A DNA stretch of 64,000 bases from Cristatella mucedo (GCA_009760855.2 WPIO01000001.1:11109501-11173500); one strand, 5' to 3'. Positions 10,190 through 22,602 are shown, counted from the first letter of the stretch. The notes: generated from the letters alone by a model not told the origin. Numbers and translations: made by a program.

Positions 10190-12749
10190 AGCCGGTTCTG
10201 GGACTTCTTTTGCCTTGTGCAGCAGCATCCTGCAACTTGGTCCCCTGATTGTCATGTAACTAACTACATATACTTCTCAAATGTCTTCCACCACTACAAA
10301 TGCACGAATTGGTCATACGGAACAGGAGATCTAATCGTAGGTAGACCCAATTTTCTCATACAACTACACTTTGTCATCACCAATTATTACCAAATCCTGC
10401 TTATCTGACCACATGCAGATCTCATTCAGTCTACAATGTGTGCCCTCCTCCTCTTCTAAAATCACCTGTGAATCGTGAAACCTCAAGACCCTTGACATCG
10501 ATGCAGTCCGTGCAAGAATATCTGCCTCACCTCTGCTGCTCAGTCCCCCTTGATCTGTCATTATGGTAGATAGCTACAGCACGACACTAGCTGACACGCT
10601 CGACAACTTTGCACTTCTGACTAAGCGCAGTGTACGTCCTCGCCCAGACGGCCTATGGTTTACCATAGACATCAAACTAACTAGACTACTAAGCGAAACC
10701 TTGAAAAAGCATACAAAAGATCAGAACTGACTGTCCATCGACAGGCATACGAGGACTACTGTAGGTCGTACCAACCGATCCTAGCAAAGGCCAAGTCTAG
10801 CTTCTATGGAAACATCGTTGAATCAAGGATGCATAATCCCAAAATTCTGATGTCGACGATCAACCATCTCCTCAACCACTCCCAGGTTAGCTCCTTACCT
10901 GATAATCCCTGTGATGATCTAGCTGATCGCTTCACTAGATTCTTTGTCCAGAAGATAGACAAAATCAGGGGATCCATCCCTGCGATGGCAGTGTCCCTCC
11001 TAGAATGCTGTTCCTCAATTTCTTGCAGCACCTCAATGTCTACATTCAAGCAGGTCACTAGTGATCTCATCCTGAAGTTCATATCCCAATCAAAGAAAAC
11101 AAGTCCTTTGGACCCCATTCCCACTGTCCTGCTCCTTTGTTGCATCGATCTGCTGCTGCCAGGCATGACTAACATCAATTATATGTCATTAGCCTCAGGT
11201 CATGTCCCAGCACCTTTCAAAAATGCTGTAGTCAGTCCACTACTCAAGAAAGCGACACTAGACCAAGAGAACTTGAGCAACTACCAGTCTGGCTTTAGAG
11301 CTAATCACTCCACGGAGTCAGCATTCCTTCGGGTGTACAACGACCTACTTAGGAATGCAGACACGGGTAGAGTATCTGCTTGTTTTGCTTGCACTTTCGG
11401 CAGCTGTTGATACTTTCGATCACCAAGTCCTTTATGAGCGCCTCTCATCTCACCTGGGTCTCACTGGCACTGCATTGCAATAGTTCAGGTCCTATCTCAC
11501 TGGGAGACTCCAGAGTATTGGTGTGAATGGACAAAGATCATCCGAGGAACCTTAAAATATGGAGCACCTCGGGGCTCCGTGCTAGGTCCTGTTCTTTTCA
11601 CGGTTTCTACTCTCCTTCTTGCCGAGGCGATTGCCAAGCACAATCTAGGCTTTCACTTCTATGTGGATGACACTCAGTTGTATCTTTGATTTGATCCCGT
11701 CCAGCCTTCGAGCACCTCGAATTCTCTCAACTCCTTTGCTGCATGTATAGATGACATATGGGCATTCATGGCAGCAAATTTTCTTAAATTAAATGATAAT
11801 AAAACAGACTTACTAGTTATGGGCAAACCACATGTGATTCAGAAATTGGAAAGGCTAACGTTCAAAATCGTTTCTGATAGCGTAGCTCCTGTTGAATGTG
11901 CGCAAAATCTAGGTGTCGTGTTCCAAAGTGACCTCTCGTTAGATGACCACATCAACTCCATAATCAAGTCTGCCTACTTTCAGCTATATAACATTGCTAA
12001 AATTCGGGGTTGTTTAGATTGGGATACCACATGTTAGTTGGTCCATGCATTTGTGACACCCATTGACTTCTGTAACTTACTGCTTGCTGGCCTACCGGCA
12101 TGTGCAATCAGGAGCTTACAGCTGGTGCAAAACTCTGCAGCTAGGCTTGTCTGTCGTGAGCGTTGTAGTTGCCACATCACACCACTTCTCGCCGACTTGC
12201 ACTGGCTACTAGTCAAGCAACGGGTCGACTTCAAGGTTTTGTCGCTCACTTTTAGGTCCCTTCATTCTTTGGCTCCAGCCTATCTCTCAGATTTAGTCCC
12301 CCACCAGGCCAAACATCATACCACCTGCTTTTCAGAATCTAACAGTTTACCTATATCTCGTACAAACCTCAAATTCTTTGGAGACCGTGCATTTAGTTCG
12401 TATGCTCCCAAAGCCTGGAACTCACTTTCGACTTGCGTCACGACATCCCCTGACTTGACCATGCTTAAAAAGAAATTAAAAACGCACCTATTTATGACAG
12501 CATTTAGTGGGTCCCTGTGATTCGTCTTTTATGTGCTTTTGCGTGCTGACACAGTCCATGCAGCCACTAACTACACTTGAATGCTGACCCTGTTCATGTC
12601 ACCCCTAACCATACTATTAATGTTGTTTATCAAGCACGATACCACTCACCATTCGATCTTATTTCCTTTGCAGCAAATGAAAAGCGCCTAGAAAGAGACT
12701 AAGTTCTCTGAGGTCACTTTATCAAGTGTATTATTATTATTATTATTAG
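10190..12749 (+). mobile_element. L2/CR1-type LINE, family 1, longest copy (dead)
   Basis: In order it holds: the end of the endonuclease domain (10300-10430, with a TGDLIV block and SDHMQISF), the linker (10560-10680, LADTLDNFALLTKRSVRP), the pre-RT region (10730-10880, EDY...AKSSFYGNIVES), the RT (QSGFRANHSTESAF about 11288-11329; GAPRGSVLGP; the active site FYVDDTQLYL with YVDD at 11660-11671) and the C-terminal block (11768-12520, ending KTHLFMTAFSGSL). A 3' UTR and a tail stem-loop follow, then (TTA)n to 12749. Catalytic YVDD is intact, but there are stops (after TALQ, after LYL, after WDTTC), a frameshift near 11400 and an internal RT deletion at about 11286. The 5' boundary is uncertain. 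Confidence 0.85.
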
Positions 12750-12812
12750 CCACCGGCCGCCTTGGCCACTGTAGTCAAAGTGGAATAGCGGCTACTTTTA
12801 GTTAGCACATTG

Positions 12813-12963
<151 letters not shown>

Positions 12964-13249
12964 AAACTGCATAGAATCAGATGGTTGATTTGGAGTTTGG
13001 ATATTTAAACATGTTATTTATATGGACTAACAAGCATGCCATTTTTAGAATTTTGCTCCATGTGAGCTCTCGTATGTCCAGCCAGCTGCTGTAGGAATGA
13101 GGAGATTTATCACAGAGTTATCCCAACACATCGATAAGCCGGGTTTAAATGGTGAGTCTGGCTTAGTTACCAATACTGGGGGTGGTCCAAGACTTATGGG
13201 AATCCCAACGAAGACATAGCAGCTAACCGTGGTTCTAACAGAGCCCTCA

Positions 13250-13305
13250 ACTGGGTACCCATACCCATACCCAAGGCCATACCCACCCATACCCATGGGT
13301 ACTGG
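13250..13305 (+). repeat. (CCCATA)n hexamer run
   Basis: Repeated CCCATA/CCCATG units at the 3' end of the reverse LINE copy probably derive from its terminal repeat. A related GGGTAT/GGGTGG stretch lies near 14645-14700. Confidence 0.75.
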
Positions 13306-13317
13306 GTGGGCATGTAT

Positions 13318-14300
13318 GTATGTATACATGTGTATCTCCGTCTGTAACACCGCAAAGTCATAAAGACTATGTGGGTGTTACAAAGGATAGTTGTATAGCG
13401 CACTCACAGCCTAAGCGGCTTTCCTACGCATTTGGTAGTCAACAGACTTCCTCTCACGCAACTAAGAGAAAGTAGGAAGCACAGCAGAGTCAGGAGAGCA
13501 GTTGAGTTAGTGAGTAGCATGGAAGTAGCAGCTCAAGACCGCTGAAAAGGATGAGCCATAGTCGGCAGCAGGAGTGTAGTTGTCGTTGCATAAGAATTGT
13601 GGTACCCTACCGCACGGGACGATTGCCATATTCATTGTCCGCTGCAGAGGCATAATAGCTTTCTTTGGCAGCCCAGCCAAAAGGGAATTACAATAATCAA
13701 GCCGAGACAGAACTAAAGAGCTAGTTAATTTTTTTGCAAGCCACTGTGGAAAACAGCTCCTAATCTTGGATAGGGATCTTACATAATGGTTAGCTGTAGA
13801 AGCAGTCTTCTGAATGAAGCTTTTAAAATTTAGGCAGCTGTCGAGAACACCTAAATTTTGATCACCTGTGATGGTCGCACAACAACATCACCTATTAGAA
13901 GGGCAAAGCCTTTTAATCCAGCCGCACACTTAGGGTGTCCTATGAGCAGCAGATCGGTTTGATCGAAGTTTTCCGATATTCAGGATCGAATGTCGGCGAG
14001 GCAAGCATTTAGTTTCTTCAGTAGCTGCAGCAGATTCCGACGGTTTGAATGACAAATACAGCTGAGTATCGGCAGCATAAAAGTGATATCCTACTCCATG
14101 GACCTTAATCACTTTTCCCAGAGGTTGAGTATAAATGGAGAACAGCAAGGGACCGAGTACAGACCCTCGAGGGGCTCCACAGGTAACCCGTCTCGTGTGT
14201 GAGACCTGACCCCCACACGACACTGATTGAACACGACCAGACAAGTAAGATTTAAACCACGCCAGTGCTTCGTCTGCCAGACCGATCATTGTTCTCGTGG
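13318..14300 (-). mobile_element. LINE family 2 copy (RT to 3' tail)
   Basis: Reading the - strand from 14289: MIGLADEALAWFKSYLSG, GAPRGSVLGPLLFSIY, the active site FYAADTQLYLSF (AAD at 14068-14076), then NILNIGKLRSN. After a gap come LVLSRLDYCNSLLAGLPKKA (13660-13720) and the C-terminus, with the family-2 tail hairpin AAAGCCgcttaGGCT at about 13410-13425. The end is near GTATACATAC. The RT motif lacks the first catalytic aspartate. Sequence up to about 14660 may be a decayed endonuclease part (a DLTETRL-like block), but this is weak. Confidence 0.8.
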
Positions 14301-16261
14301 GTGGCTGCTATGATCTTATGGGTGGGTATTGGCCTGCTTTATAAAAATCCCACTCAAGGGTGCCTTTAGGAGTTCAAACTCCCGAGTTTGCCAGCAATTC
14401 GAACTGAGTTAAAGGTGGAATTTTGCGGGGAGCTTTCAGCCGAGTTTCGGTGAGGTCCGTCAGATCGGGATCAGGACGACGGGCTTTCAAAGTTCAAATC
14501 GACATTGCTAAATACCTCCGAATCACGATGCACCTTGATGCCACCACGATCGAGGGCGAATAGAAGCAGAAGCCGGCTGATGGTGAGACTCTTCGTAAGT
14601 GATCCGAGACAACGTCTCTGCCCAGAAAGGCGATATAGGCATGGCTATGGGTATGGGTGGTCCGGGGACCAAACATCTGGGTGATGTGTGGGCGTGGGTG
14701 GGCAGGACCAGCTTGCTTTAGCAATGGTGGTCCATGGGTCCCTGCCCAAATGGCAATTGAGGGCTGTGGGTTCTACCTCTTGGCGAAGAATCAGGCAAGA
14801 CTTAGAAAATGACCAATCGTATGCATCATCAAGGGTACTCATCCTTCATTGCTTTGAAGCTACATATTCGGCAGACAAGTCAGACAGTGTGGTGGTGGGC
14901 GATAAAGGCATTCGTGGATTTAAATCTCACTCTCTGGATAGTAATCGTTCGACCTATAGGAATTTTCTGCCTGCTTCGTTGAAAAAATAATACATTTGTG
15001 CCTCCAAAAAGCCACCTCGGACTAAAGCACCTATTGAGTCGAAACCTGAGACCTGCATTTAGGAATTTGTATAGGTTTCTTTATTCGGAGAAACTACCGT
15101 AGTAAAAGTTAGTAAAAAGAGCTCCTGGCCCGAAGACCCTATACCATGCCCTCTCTGGTCTTCACTGGCAGAAAACTTAGTCCAGCCATAACTCAGGATT
15201 CTAATGATTCTCTCGACAATGGGGTTGTTTCAAAGTCTTTCAAATGGACTATCGTTCGAACAATACTACAAATCCTGGATTTGATTCAGAGGTTCTGGCA
15301 AACAGCCACCGATTTCCCTTCCCTCTTTTTGGTCAAAGATTGTCGAAAAGATTGTCACCAAGCAGCTTGTAGAACACATTAAAAAGAATGATTGTCTGAA
15401 CAATTTCTGTCGGGATTCAATCGGCACCACTCCACTAGAACTGCTCTACTCCACGTGATCAACGACATGCTAAGCTGCAAAGATGGCTGCAATGTTTCTG
15501 CGTTTGTCCTGCTTGCTCTGTCAGCTTCGTTCTGCACTATTGAGCATGACTACCTACTTGAACGATTTAGAACGAAAAGATGGGTCTTGAAGACGAGGCA
15601 CTGGCATGGTTAAAAGCATACTTGTCTGATCATGTTCAATCCGAGTCGTCTGGTGGTCATGTCTCACCAACCAGACCAGTCACCTGAGGAGTCTCACAAG
15701 GATCTGTCTCAGTCCGTAGGCGCTCCTCATTTATAATGAACTTATGGAAAAATTTATTTGGACCCGTGAGATCGGCCATTACTTCAATGCTGCCGATACC
15801 CAGCTGTATTTGTCATTTAAGCCATCGGACACTGCTGCATTGACCGATTAACTGAATGCCTGCCTTGCAGACATTCGATCTTGAATGTCGGCCAATTTCC
15901 TTAAACTCAATGACAAAAAACCAAACTCCTACTCACAGGACTCCCCAGCATGCAGTTGGACTTGGAGACTTTTATCCTCTAATTAGTAATGCTGTAGTGG
16001 AACTGTCATCGTGTGCTTGGAATCTAGGTGTCCTCTTTGATATCTGCTTAAAGTTTGACAGTTCATTATCAAGACTGCTCCTACAGCTAGCCAAAACGTT
16101 CAATCCCTGTTCGGACTATTTACCTCGGTGGCTTGCTAGAAATTTAACTAGCTCCCTGTCTCTATCTAGACTAGAATACTGCAATCCTGTCTTGGCTGGG
16201 TCGCCGAAAAAAGCCATTAGGCCTCTGCAGCTCGTGATGAATATGGCTGGAATTCTAGTTT

Positions 16262-16515
16262 TAGACTAGAATTTTAATTTTAGACTAGAATTCTAGAATT
16301 CTAGTCTAACAAATCCCAGAGGTTCAGCCGTGGGTCTCCTTTGCTAAACGAGCTTGGAACGAATACAGAGAAAATTTCTTGATTTAACTTCTTTTTACTT
16401 ACTCTTACTTACTTTCTTATCTTACTTACTTTCTTTCTTTCTTATCTTACTTACTCTTACTTACTTTAACTAACTTCTTGATTTAAATTTAAAAATTTAA
16501 CTGACCTATTAGGCC
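16262..16515. repeat. AT-rich insertion with 30-bp palindrome and (CTTA)n
   Basis: It separates the 'LVMNMAG' and 'KLAVSFL' blocks of the family-2 LINE. It holds two copies of TTTTAGACTAGAATT, then a perfect 30-bp palindrome (16280-16309, centre CT|AG) built of TAGACTAGAATT units, a unique piece, and a CTTA/CTTT run at 16380-16475. No target-site duplication was identified. Confidence 0.7.
16380..16475 (+). repeat. (CTTA)n/(CTTT)n simple repeat
   Basis: CTTACTTA and CTTTCTTT blocks mixed with CTTATCTTA; part of the insertion at 16262-16515. Confidence 0.9.
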
Positions 16516-17865
16516 TGCCATGTCTTGGCTCCTTCATGCCAAGTTTCAGCCTTGTTGTGTCCCAAGGTCCTCTATGGACGATAAATTAGCTGTTTCATTC
16601 CTTTACTTTAAGACTGTTATTGACAGAAGCTTTTGCTCTGCAGGTCCTAGATTGTGGAACTCACTTCCACAATTCTTATGCAATGACATCTTCTCCCCTG
16701 CTGCCGACTGTGGCACATCCTTTTCAGCCATCATGAGCTGCTACTTCCTTGACTCAGCTATGCTTATGAGTTTCTCTTTTTGCGTGAGCCGAAGTCTGTT
16801 AGCTTCTGTATGTATTCCGAAAGCCGCACAGGCTTTGAGTGTGCTATACATCTCCAGCATAACACCCACTTAGTTTTTTTTTGGCTTAGTGGAGTTGCAG
16901 ACATAGATACGTTATATTACATTACTAAGCATGTTTTTTGTGAGTTATAGCTATGCATTTTAAATATATTTGCAGTGATGTTGCCATATTTGACCGATTT
17001 GTTACATATGTCTGCTATGTTGCATCCATCTGGTTATTAGGCGTGGGTCATGAATACGACTTGTGTGAAAGCCCATTCTGTTTTTGGCCTGTTCAATTTC
17101 ATCGTCCAGCCTTTGCATTCATGGTGTCAAAGCATACCTATTCTATGCAGACCAGCCACTTTTGCTTAGGTGGTCTCATTCGATTACTTTTCTTATTTAT
17201 ATCTCGAGTTCATGTCAGGCGACTGGCTGAACTATTCATCAGCACCAAACAAGTATTTGTCAAAAAGTTCTTCACCAGCTGGCACTGTGCTTTGGGTCGC
17301 TATCTTGGTGCCAAATGTTACAACCCTCTAGCCGAGTATTTGAGCTTTGAAATCCAACTTGCTTGACCAGCAATACCTTGAGTAAAGTACTTTTTGACGA
17401 ATCCTTGTTTTGTGCAGATGCAGTGGCCCAGCCAGCCACCTGATTTGAACCCCATCGATCGACTATGGACCTATATGGACAGGCAGCTGAGGCAGAGCAT
17501 TTGACCTAAACTAGTAACCGACATTTTTAGTAAAACTCAGGCTGTGCGAAGTGTGCTTCGGCAGAAGAGACAATACACAAGCCTGTCGCCTGTATGCCTG
17601 GCCAGATAATATAAGTCATACAGAATCATGGTGGGACGACGGCAAAATGCATACATAAATACACTAAATGCATACATACTAATGTGCTCATGTGTTTGTT
17701 TTTTGGGCTGTCAATGAACATTTTCACATGCTGGGCATAACTTTATCAGGCCTGGCATTATTGAAAACCCTTGTATCACCCGAATAAATTTACTGCCACA
17801 TCAGAATTGTGTGGCCATACTGCTCACATTTTTGGATGCACGTGTGCAAGTTATCATAGTTATAA

Positions 17866-18150
17866 CACTTGATAAACGCCCTTCCAGAACTCAATCTCTT
17901 TCTAGGTCCTATACATTTGCTGTAAAGGTAACACGATCGAATGATTAGTGGTAGCATGCTCAATTAACAACAATAATGGCATGGTTAGGGGTGACATGCA
18001 CAGGGTCAGAATGCAAATGTAGTTAGTGGCAGCATGCACAGTGTCAGCACGCATAAGCACATGAAGGACGAATCACAGAGACCCACTAAATGCTGTGATA
18101 AATAGGTGTGTTTCTAGTTTTTTTTTAATGTGGACAGGTCAGGGGATGTA
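17866..18150 (-). mobile_element. LINE family 1, 3' end
   Basis: The - strand shows the last coding stretch (CATCCCCTGACCTG..., LKKKLET-like) and the 3' UTR with the repeated TGCATG/TGCTGACAC words. The tail stem-loop AGAGAttgagtTCTGG is partly decayed, and CACTTGATAA complements the usual end. Confidence 0.8.
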
Positions 18151-19021
18151 TTTAACTTTTAATTGCACAACAGTGAGTTACATGCCGATAGGCTGGCCTC
18201 TCATGTGGATTCCTTTAGCACTTTTTAAGTGCAGCAGGATTCTTGTAAGACTGACTTTCACGAACCTGGGTATTGTGTAATGATGTTTTGTATACGGGAC
18301 GTTTTTACTATTCTCCCCCTCCCGACTAGTACAGGTTTTCCAGTAGAGTCCTTGCCCTATTGTTATTAATTGAGTGAAGTACAGTCGGTATGGCTACGTC
18401 AAATGTAGTTGCTTGCATCACAACCTGCCGAAAGATGCTATTCGAGTTACTGAGTACTTGGTGTTGGCCACAATGATAGGTGTGTCATTGTGGTTGTACA
18501 AGTTGTATTGGTTGTTGCACTGCAAGCTGCTGCATGATGCCACCACACCAGTAACTTGCCTAGATGTCAATGCAGAAAAAGCATTCTCATAAATGTTAAA
18601 TTGAGCAAGATGCTCGTGTCAAAGTTAGCGTGATGCAACCCAGATAGAATCTTACCACTAGCCATGATCAAATAAGTTTTACAGCTGATTTGCAAGTTCT
18701 TATTGCAACCCAGATTAAAGCATCATATCATGTGAGGCTGATATTTATTTGGATTAGTGTCCTTGGCATGATGGCTATACTAGTGCAAGAGAATATATTT
18801 GTTTCTGAAAAAAGAAAAAAGTTGTTAGAGCGGTGCCCACCCTGCTTGCTACATACCGTGCTGTATGCTTTTGAGTAGCAACGACTGTTGGCGCTAGGCT
18901 CAACGCTAAGCTTTCATTGGCTGGCTGGGTGACTGTATTTAGATGGAGATTAGCTGAAAATATGTCCTTCACCGGTGCTTCAATTTCCACCAAACACTGA
19001 GCAGCACTCTGGCCTGCGGTC

Positions 19022-19295
19022 AAGCATGCAGCATGCACAGTGTCAGCACACATAAGCACATAAAGGACGAATCACAGGGACCCACTATATGCTGTCCTAA
19101 ATAGGTGTGTTTTTAAGTTCCTTTTAAATGTGGTCAGGTCAGGGGATGTTCTGACGCAGGTCGGGAGGCAGTTCCAGGCTTTGGGAGCATACGAGCTAAA
19201 TGCACGGTCTCCAAAGGATTTGAGGTTTGTACGAGGTATTTCTAGACTGTTGGATTCCGAAAAGCAGTGGTACGATGCTTGGCCTGATACATGCT
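19022..19295 (-). mobile_element. LINE family 1, C-terminal fragment
   Basis: On the - strand it reads the block matching 12310-12580 of the best copy: FSESNSLEIPRTNLKSFGDR, then AFSSYAPKAWNCLPTCVRTS and the start of the 3' UTR. The last about 130 bp of the usual tail is missing. It overlaps in content with the fragment at 17866-18150, so the two are separate insertions. Confidence 0.8.
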
Positions 19296-19754
19296 AGACG
19301 TTGCACCGTCAGTGGCACACACGACTGTGCGACTGCGTGCAGCACATCTTTGTTCAGGGAGCAAACTCATGGGCCAGAAGCTTTGAAGCACTCGCCATAA
19401 GTGGTCCAGAGTACTCGATCACGGCTTCTTCACCTGGACCTTCTTGTTAGTTAGCATCGAATGTTGCACGGTCTCATGGGGCAGATATTCTCGAGTCTGT
19501 CGTTGCCTGTGCTTCATTCATTCAAACTTTACCGTACTATCGGGGAATTCAGCATATTATGCGACAGCAGTGGCAAAGGTGCTGACGAATTCGCCCATTT
19601 ACTGGGGAGTGGGGAGCAGTGCCCCAGTGATAGTGGCGCTAACAGCAACTCGGCGTTTTAAGCATACGAAAGGCAGGGATGTCCCTATGCTCCCCGTCCG
19701 ACAAAATATCTCGTTGCTGGCCCGCAATACATTACGGCTCCCAGGTTCTAGTAA

Positions 19755-20820
19755 GAATAATATTAATAATAAAACATTTGTATAGTGCCCTCAGAGAACT
19801 AAATCACTTTCTAGGCACTTGACAGATGCTGTATAGAAAGCATTATCAAATGATTGGTGGCAACGCCGCAAGCAGCAGGCACATTGTAAGGCAAGCAAGC
19901 GCTGTAAGCAGGCAAGTGAAAGCAGGCATATGCACACGAAGGACGAATCACGAAGAGCCACTACATGCTGTAACAAACAGATGTGTTTTAAGCTTCATTT
20001 TAAACTAGAGGTCACTGCCCGTGGACTCGCTTCGCTGAGTCATAGTAGAACTACACGTCTATGACACTCCACTCCCAGAAGTATGGGTCGCCATCTTGCC
20101 GAGTGGACGGAGGGAAGGACGGACGGACTTTGTCGCTTTAATTAATAAGAGATGTCGTCATGTCAAGGGATGTTGTGACGTGTGTTGGTAGTGCGTTCTA
20201 GGCTTTCGGAGCATACGAACTAAAGGCATGGTCTCCAAAGGTTTTGAGGTTCGTACAAGGTATGGCTAAGCGACTCGAGTCAGAACAGCAGGTTCTACGA
20301 TTCTTGGCCTGGTGGGGGAGTAGTCTGGATAGGTAGGCTGGAGCCAGAGAATGAAGGCACCTACAAGTAAGTGTCAACACATTGAAGTCTATATGTTGCT
20401 TGATTGGAAGCCAGTGCAGGTCGGCAAGAAGTAGTGTAATGTGGCAAGTTCGCTGTGGCTGAAAGTTTCACACCAACTGTAAGTGCCTGATTGCAGAGGC
20501 CGGTAGACTAGCAAGCAATGAGTTACAGAAGTTGAGATGGGATGTCACAAATGCATGGATCAGTTTTGATGCAGTATCCCTGTCTAAGCAAGCCCGAAAT
20601 TTTAGCAATGTCATGCAGCCGAAAGATGGCAGACTCGACTGTAGAACTGATGTGGTCGTCTAATGAAAGGTCACTTTGGAACAGGAGACCTAGATTACAT
20701 ACAGATTTAACAGGAGATATGCTAGCACAGCAGCCGATTTTGAGCTTTAGTTTTTCCAATTTCTGAATCGCACTTTGTTTGCCCATAACTAGTAAGTTGG
20801 TTTTGTCGGCTTTTTTAATT
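19755..20820 (-). mobile_element. LINE family 1, RT C-terminal half and tail
   Basis: The - strand carries the block KADKTNLLVMGKQSAIQKLE (20760-20815), then NLGLLFQSDLSLDDHI and AYLSRLLPHQAK, followed by the tail with AGTGCC (19824-19819) pairing GGCACT (19793-19788) around a decayed inner stem. A foreign repeat lies inside at about 20009-20150. It is collinear with 11790-12740 of the best copy; frameshifts are present. Confidence 0.85.
20009..20150 (+). repeat. Repeat family X, copy 1 (inside a LINE)
   Basis: It shares GTGGACTCGCTTC, CTGAGTC, GCCATCTTGCC and the end TCGCTTTAATTAATA with an inverse copy at 25593-25750. A GGAC/GGACGGAC stretch before the end resembles the 3' region of some RTE-type elements, but the class is not established. 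Confidence 0.65.
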
Positions 20821-20823
20821 ATT

Positions 20824-20930
20824 CATAATAATAATAATAATTATATATATATATATATATATATATAATTATTAAACAATACTAATTTTTTTTAATTAAT
20901 TTTTAATTTTTAGGTTTAAGAAAGTCTCAT
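20824..20930 (+). repeat. AT-rich run with (AT)n and (ATA)n
   Basis: ATAATAATA is followed by a pure TA run (about 20842-20868) and then AT-rich sequence with poly-T. It directly abuts the start of the reverse LINE copy. Confidence 0.9.
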
Positions 20931-21030
20931 GGGTCGAGCAGCTGCTTCGCAGCAGCTCCGGGCAACTCGGTGAAGCTCTGGTCTTTCAGCCACACAGGCC
21001 GTGGTCCCGAAGGGAGGCAAGGATGCAGCC

Positions 21031-21182
21031 CCGAGCTGGTTTGGCCCAGTGGTTAAGGTGCTTCCCCCCTCCCGACCAAGTTTTGCCGAGGTCGTGGGCT
21101 CGAGCCCTGTGGCATATGTGAAGTGCCTGAATAGAGATTAAGTTCTCTTAAGGCGCTGCACAAATGAATTATTTTTATTTTA
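21031..21182 (+). mobile_element. tRNA-derived SINE, type A (copy 3)
   Basis: It has CCGAGCTGGTTTGGCCCAGT with A box 21042-21052 and B box GGGCTCGAGCC (21096-21106). The tail is AAGTGCCTGAATAGAGATTA...TTCTCTTAAGGCGC, and it ends CACAAATGAATTATTTTTA. It is one of the best-kept copies. The 90 bp upstream are GC-rich and unassigned. Confidence 0.88.
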
Positions 21183-22025
21183 CATCTGATGGCTGCCACT
21201 GTCCTGTAGTTGCTGCATCAGATGACTATACAGTTATATATGCCTTGTGCCTCTTTAGAATTCCAGCTGTGGCCAGATTTGTTTTGTGGTACGCAGTATC
21301 TGGCAACGTGTGTGGGTTGGTGGGTAATTAGAAGCTAACATAATAAAACCTTCAGTGGCTTACAACATGAAACCTGCGGTTGCCTAAACCAGTGCACTAA
21401 CCATTAAGCTGCAGATTATTACTTTGTAATCTTCCCAAGTCCCTAACGTGCTGGGACTAGGTGGCGAAGGTATGATTAAGCCCAAGGGGGGGTAGACCAT
21501 GACCGTGGTCGAGCCAGGTAATCATGCTAAGGCTGAAGGAGAAGTAGAGTGGCATTTTCCCTTTTAGGTTAGTTCCAAGAGAAGGGGAGCAGGATAACCA
21601 CCTCTATGCGTTCGGACCCGACTTTTTCTCGTTGGCCATGCGCTGGTAGCTGCAAATTCCGTAGGGTAGTCGGAGCTGCTTCTGTGTGTCTATCACTCTG
21701 GTGGGCTTCACTTTGTTCTATTTGCCGAGGTCAGTAATCCGATGGTGGAGTAGCTATCGTCGCTTGCTCATCTCTTAATCTCAAGACGTTTAGAGTAATT
21801 CGAAGCAGTCTTTTGAGTCTCTTGTACCGATTGTATGCAACAGCGAGCTGCCAATGGTGGCAAATTTTCTATCGCTCTCCCCATTAGGTACCAAGACTTA
21901 CTTTATCTCAGATTTTCTGATGTTGTGTGCCAGAAATTGTCCCTTCCTCATACTTGATGATGTTACCATTCATTTTGATAACCTCAACTAAACCCCATGT
22001 GCCAAATTTGTGAATTGGCTCTTTA

Positions 22026-22115
22026 ATTTTCTTGTATACAGACACACCTATAAAGAGATTTAGTTCTCTTAGTTTGCTGTACACATTTCTTATTATAGTC
22101 GTTATTACTATTGTG
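22026..22115 (+). mobile_element. LINE/SINE tail fragment (family 1/3 type)
   Basis: It holds the tail stem-loop AGAGAtttagtTCTCT, then TTAGTTTGCTGTACAC and TTATTATAG. No coding part or SINE head is recognisable before it. Confidence 0.6.
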
Positions 22116-22551
22116 GCTAAGGTCGAAAACTCTACCAGATATATTCCTTAATTGTATGATGTGAACCCCCATTATTACAAAACCAGCATATCTGACTACT
22201 TGCAGGTCTTATAAATCAGCAGTTTGGGTCCCCGTGGTTATTAGAACTCGTATGTGAATCGTTAAACCACACGGTCATTGGCGTCCATGCCATCTTCAGA
22301 AAAAGATTTCCTTTGTCCTTTCTTCTCAATTTTCCATCCGACCTGAACTCAATGATGGAATGCTTGCAGTACGACTCTAGCCGATGTTCTGGATAAGTTT
22401 GCTTCTTACTGAACGTATTGCTCAGCCTTGCCTAGATGCCCCAAGGTTTACTTTAGGCGTTAATCTAGCTATGACTCCTGAGTAGAAGCTTGAGAAAGCA
22501 TGCAAAAATCAGGACTGATTGTCCATCAACCGGCTTACGAGAATTGTAATT

Positions 22552-22554
<3 letters not shown>

Positions 22555-22600
<46 letters not shown>
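22555..22600 (+). repeat. (GA)n microsatellite
   Basis: A pure GA run of about 44 bp lies inside the LINE remnant. Confidence 0.97.

Positions 22601-22602
<2 letters not shown>

Larger units (their letters stand above)
15110..16930 (+). mobile_element. LINE family 2 copy (pre-RT to 3' tail), interrupted
   Basis: Shifted frames give PEDPIP-like linker, KIVEKIVTKQLVEHIKKND, FLSGFNRHHSTRTALLHVIN (about 15416-15475), EDEALAWLKAYLSD, the active site FNAADTQLYLSFKPSD (about 15784-15830), ANFLKLNDK, then NLGVLF and LSLSRLEYCNPVLAGSPKKA (16155-16218). After an insertion at about 16262-16515 come LAVSFLYFKT...RLWNSLPQFL and the family-2 tail (AAAGCCgcacaGGCTTT near 16818-16836). Stops and frameshifts are frequent. 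The reverse copy at 13318-14300 shares the AAD. Confidence 0.8.

Noticed and set aside
10190-12749. Active LINE
   Set aside because: YVDD is intact, but in-frame stops, a frameshift near 11400 and an internal RT deletion rule out function.
14300-14665. Endonuclease domain of the reverse family-2 LINE
   Set aside because: A DLTETRL-like word is present, but order and spacing to the RT part are broken and the match is too weak to extend the element with confidence.
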